DNA of 64,000 bases, from the NCBI RefSeq assembly GCF_002742645.2, contig NZ_CP033875.1:2024001-2088000 (forward strand), given 5' to 3'. How positions within the stretch are numbered: position 1 is the stretch's first letter; each line of letters begins with the position of its first letter. Position numbers and translations under genes: made by a program. This DNA is from Caulobacter sp. FWC26 (GTDB taxonomy: Bacteria > Pseudomonadota > Alphaproteobacteria > Caulobacterales > Caulobacteraceae). This document shows positions 62,009-64,000 of the stretch, piece after piece. The notes below the pieces were generated by a model. That model was not told the DNA's origin. It saw only the letters and a program-made list of their open reading frames with translations, and ran no database searches.

Positions 62009-64000
62009 TCAGACCTCCGCCGCCGAGACGGATTTGCGATGTCCGGCCAAGCGCTCCGCCGCGCCGACGACCAAGACGAAGAAGACAGGAACCAGGACGA
62101 TCGTCAGCAGGGTGCCGGTGATCATCCCGCCGAACACGCCGGTGCCGATGGCGTGCTGGGTCTCCGCGGCCGCGCCCGAGGCGATCACCAGGGGAACGAC
62201 GCCTAAGGCGAAGGCCAAGCTCGTCATCAGGATGGGACGCAGGCGAAGCTTTGCGGCGTGGATGGCGGCTTCAGCGAGCCCCATGCCCTCGGCGCGTCGG
62301 GCCTTGGCGAACTCAACGATCAGGATGGCGTTTTTCGCCGACAGGCCGATGATCGTGATCAGCCCGACCTTGAAGAAGACGTCGTTGGGCAGGCCGCGCA
62401 GCAGGACGGCGGCCAAGGCGCCGATCAGACCGAGCGGGATGGCCAGCATCACCGACAATGGGATCGACCAGCTTTCGTAGAGCGCTGCCAGAACCAGGAA
62501 CACGACCAGCATCGACAGGACGAGCAGGGCGGGGGCCTGGGCGCCGGCGAGCTTCTCCTGCAACGATTGCCCTGTCCACGCGACCGCGTAGCCCCGGGGG
62601 AGCTGGGCCGCCAGTCGCTCCATCTCGGCCATGGCCTGACCGCTTGAGACGCCCGGCGCGGGTGATCCGGTGAGACGGACCGACGGATAGCCGTTGAAGC
62701 GCGTCATCTGGGCGGGCGCCTTGGTCCAGACCGGCGTCACCACCTCGGACAGCGCGACCATTCCGCCGGACTCGTTGCGGACGTAGAGCTTCAGCACGTC
62801 GCCGAGCTGCATCCGGAATGGCGCGTCCGCCTGGACGATCACCTGCTGTAGACGGCCGGCGTTGACGAAGTCGTTGACGTAGCTTGAGCCCAAAGCGGTC
62901 GACAGCGTGTCGCCGATCGCCGCAAAGGAGACTCCCAGGGCCTGGGCTTTCTGTCGGTCGATATCCAGCCGCACCGTCGAACCCGGCGGAAGGCCGTCGG
63001 GATAGACGCCCGTCACCAGCTTGCTCTGGGCGGCGAGCTCGAGCAGCTGCGTCTGGGCCTTAAGAAGAGCCTCGGGCCCGCGGTTGGCGTGGTCCTGCAG
63101 CGCCAGGGTGAAGCCGGACGAACTCCCCAGTTCGTCAATGGATGGCGGCATCATTGACATGATCTCACCCTCGCGCTGGACCTTCATGGCCTCGGTCGCG
63201 GCCTTGACTTCGCTGGCGCTGGTCGCGCCATCGCGCTTTTTCCAGTCCTTGAGCATCGTGAAGACCAGAGCCGCGTTGGGACCTTGACCTGAGAAGCTGA
63301 AGCCGGTGACGGCCTGGGTCGTCTCGATCGCGGGCCTGGTGCGGGCGTAGTGCTCGAAGCGCGCGACGGCTTCGCTGGTGCGCTGGGCCGTCGCGTCGGC
63401 CGGCAGCTGGAAAGAGGTCAAGAAGTAGCCTTGGTCTTCCTCAGGCAGGAAGGCCGAGGGCAGCACCAGGAAGGCGCCCGCCGTGACGGCGACGACCACG
63501 CCGAAAGCGGCCATCGCGCGTCCGCTGCGGCGCACCACCTTGCCAAGCAGGCGCTCGTAGCCCTCGGTAAGGCGGTCGAAGCGTTGGTCGAACCACGCAA
63601 AGAAGCCCGTCTTGGGCGCGTGGCCGTCGATCGGCTTCAGCAAGCTCGCGCACAGGGCCGGAGTCAGTGACAAGGCCAGGAAGGCCGAAAACAGGATCGA
63701 GACGGCCATCGACAGCGTGAACTGACGATAGATCGCGCCGACCGAACCGTCGGCCAGGGCCATCGGGATGAACACGGCCGCGAGGACGGCGGTGATACCG
63801 ATGATCGCGCCGGTCATCTCCGACATCGCCTTGCGGGTGGCGTCCTTGGGCGAGAGACCTTCGGTCGCCATGATCCGCTCGACCGCCTCGACCACGACGA
63901 TGGCGTCATCGACGATGATGCCGATCGCCAGCACCATGCCGAACATGGTCAGCACGTTGATCGAAAAGCCAGCCGCCAGCATCACCGTGAACGTTCCCAG
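62009..64000 (-). CDS. RND-family efflux permease (N-terminus beyond window)
   Basis: About 663 residues of the C-terminal two thirds of an HAE1-type (AcrB/MexF-like) pump. The frame stays open to the window edge (LGTFTVMLAAGFSINVLTMF), so the start lies outside. Typical parts are GIIVDDAIVVVEAVERIM (the proton-relay Asp pair in helix 4), ALSLTPALCASLLKP, LPEEDQGYF and KNAILIVEFAKARRAEGMGL. It exports drugs or solvents with the adjacent channel; the membrane-fusion gene should lie beyond 64000. Confidence 0.94.
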   Translation of the reverse strand: MGTFTVMLAAGFSINVLTMFGMVLAIGIIVDDAIVVVEAVERIMATEGLSPKDATRKAMSEMTGAIIGITAVLAAVFIPMALADGSVGAIYRQFTLSMAVSILFSAFLALSLTPALCASLLKPIDGHAPKTGFFAWFDQRFDRLTEGYERLLGKVVRRSGRAMAAFGVVVAVTAGAFLVLPSAFLPEEDQGYFLTSFQLPADATAQRTSEAVARFEHYARTRPAIETTQAVTGFSFSGQGPNAALVFTMLKDWKKRDGATSASEVKAATEAMKVQREGEIMSMMPPSIDELGSSSGFTLALQDHANRGPEALLKAQTQLLELAAQSKLVTGVYPDGLPPGSTVRLDIDRQKAQALGVSFAAIGDTLSTALGSSYVNDFVNAGRLQQVIVQADAPFRMQLGDVLKLYVRNESGGMVALSEVVTPVWTKAPAQMTRFNGYPSVRLTGSPAPGVSSGQAMAEMERLAAQLPRGYAVAWTGQSLQEKLAGAQAPALLVLSMLVVFLVLAALYESWSIPLSVMLAIPLGLIGALAAVLLRGLPNDVFFKVGLITIIGLSAKNAILIVEFAKARRAEGMGLAEAAIHAAKLRLRPILMTSLAFALGVVPLVIASGAAAETQHAIGTGVFGGMITGTLLTIVLVPVFFVLVVGAAERLAGHRKSVSAAEV

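Noticed and set aside
1..64000. tRNA, rRNA or integrase genes marking ICE ends
   Set aside because: None was recognised, so element boundaries and the integration site cannot be placed.

Overview
The window looks like part of a mobile element (an integrative conjugative element of the Tn4371 / alphaproteobacterial ICE type, or a plasmid relative) from a GC-rich alphaproteobacterium, probably Sphingomonadales or Caulobacterales. The evidence is the gene order of the transfer region, families largely confined to alphaproteobacterial ICEs (DUF2274, TrbK-alt, DUF736, DUF2840, DUF932, DUF2493, a strawberry-notch helicase) and IS types common in those orders. No integrase, tRNA or rRNA gene is visible, so the element's ends are not fixed here.

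Left part (1-12140): a thiol/sulfur-stress cargo island with visibly more A+T than the transfer genes. It carries an alpha/beta-hydrolase-OsmC fusion, MsrA, a ZIP-like transporter, a GAPDH, a cysteinyl-tRNA synthetase, a YeeE-type sulfur transporter, two LysR regulators and three paralogous MarR regulators. Seven copies of one palindrome (consensus TATGCG-N3-CGCATA) lie in front of these genes, several overlapping the likely -10 box, so the island reads as one regulon. The yeeE gene is split by a 1260-bp IS3-family element (target duplication ACGT).

Middle part (12137-47052): conjugation and maintenance backbone, almost all on the minus strand. Read in the direction of transcription: DUF932, parB, small genes, strawberry-notch helicase/methyltransferase and toprim protein, DUF2493, small genes, a frameshifted DUF6499-DUF2285 gene, AlpA-like regulator, repA, a repeat-rich intergenic region, parA, RHH protein, DUF2840, traF, DUF736, lytic transglycosylase, relaxase, traG, CopG-like protein, then trbBCDEJ-K-LFGI and DUF2274. 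Most neighbours overlap by 4 bp. A hairpin-forming 5' leader is shared by DUF932 and parB, with a looser relative at the helicase gene.

Defence cargo (47575-58701, plus strand except one toxin-antitoxin pair): an IetA/IetS-type AAA ATPase-subtilisin pair; a GNAT toxin-DUF1778 antitoxin pair; and an operon in which a type I specificity gene (hsdS) and methyltransferase (hsdM) flank an ATPase-HNH nuclease pair resembling Septu PtuA/PtuB. No hsdR is present. The hsdS gene is split by an 837-bp IS5-family element (target duplication CTAG); removing it restores a 576-codon frame. This possible methyltransferase-guided Septu-like system is the most interesting object in the window.

Right end (58739-64000): a decayed short-chain dehydrogenase fragment, a gene-free stretch with short direct repeats, then a minus-strand operon for an RND efflux pump (cut by the window edge), its outer-membrane channel, a cytochrome b561 and an ECF sigma factor.
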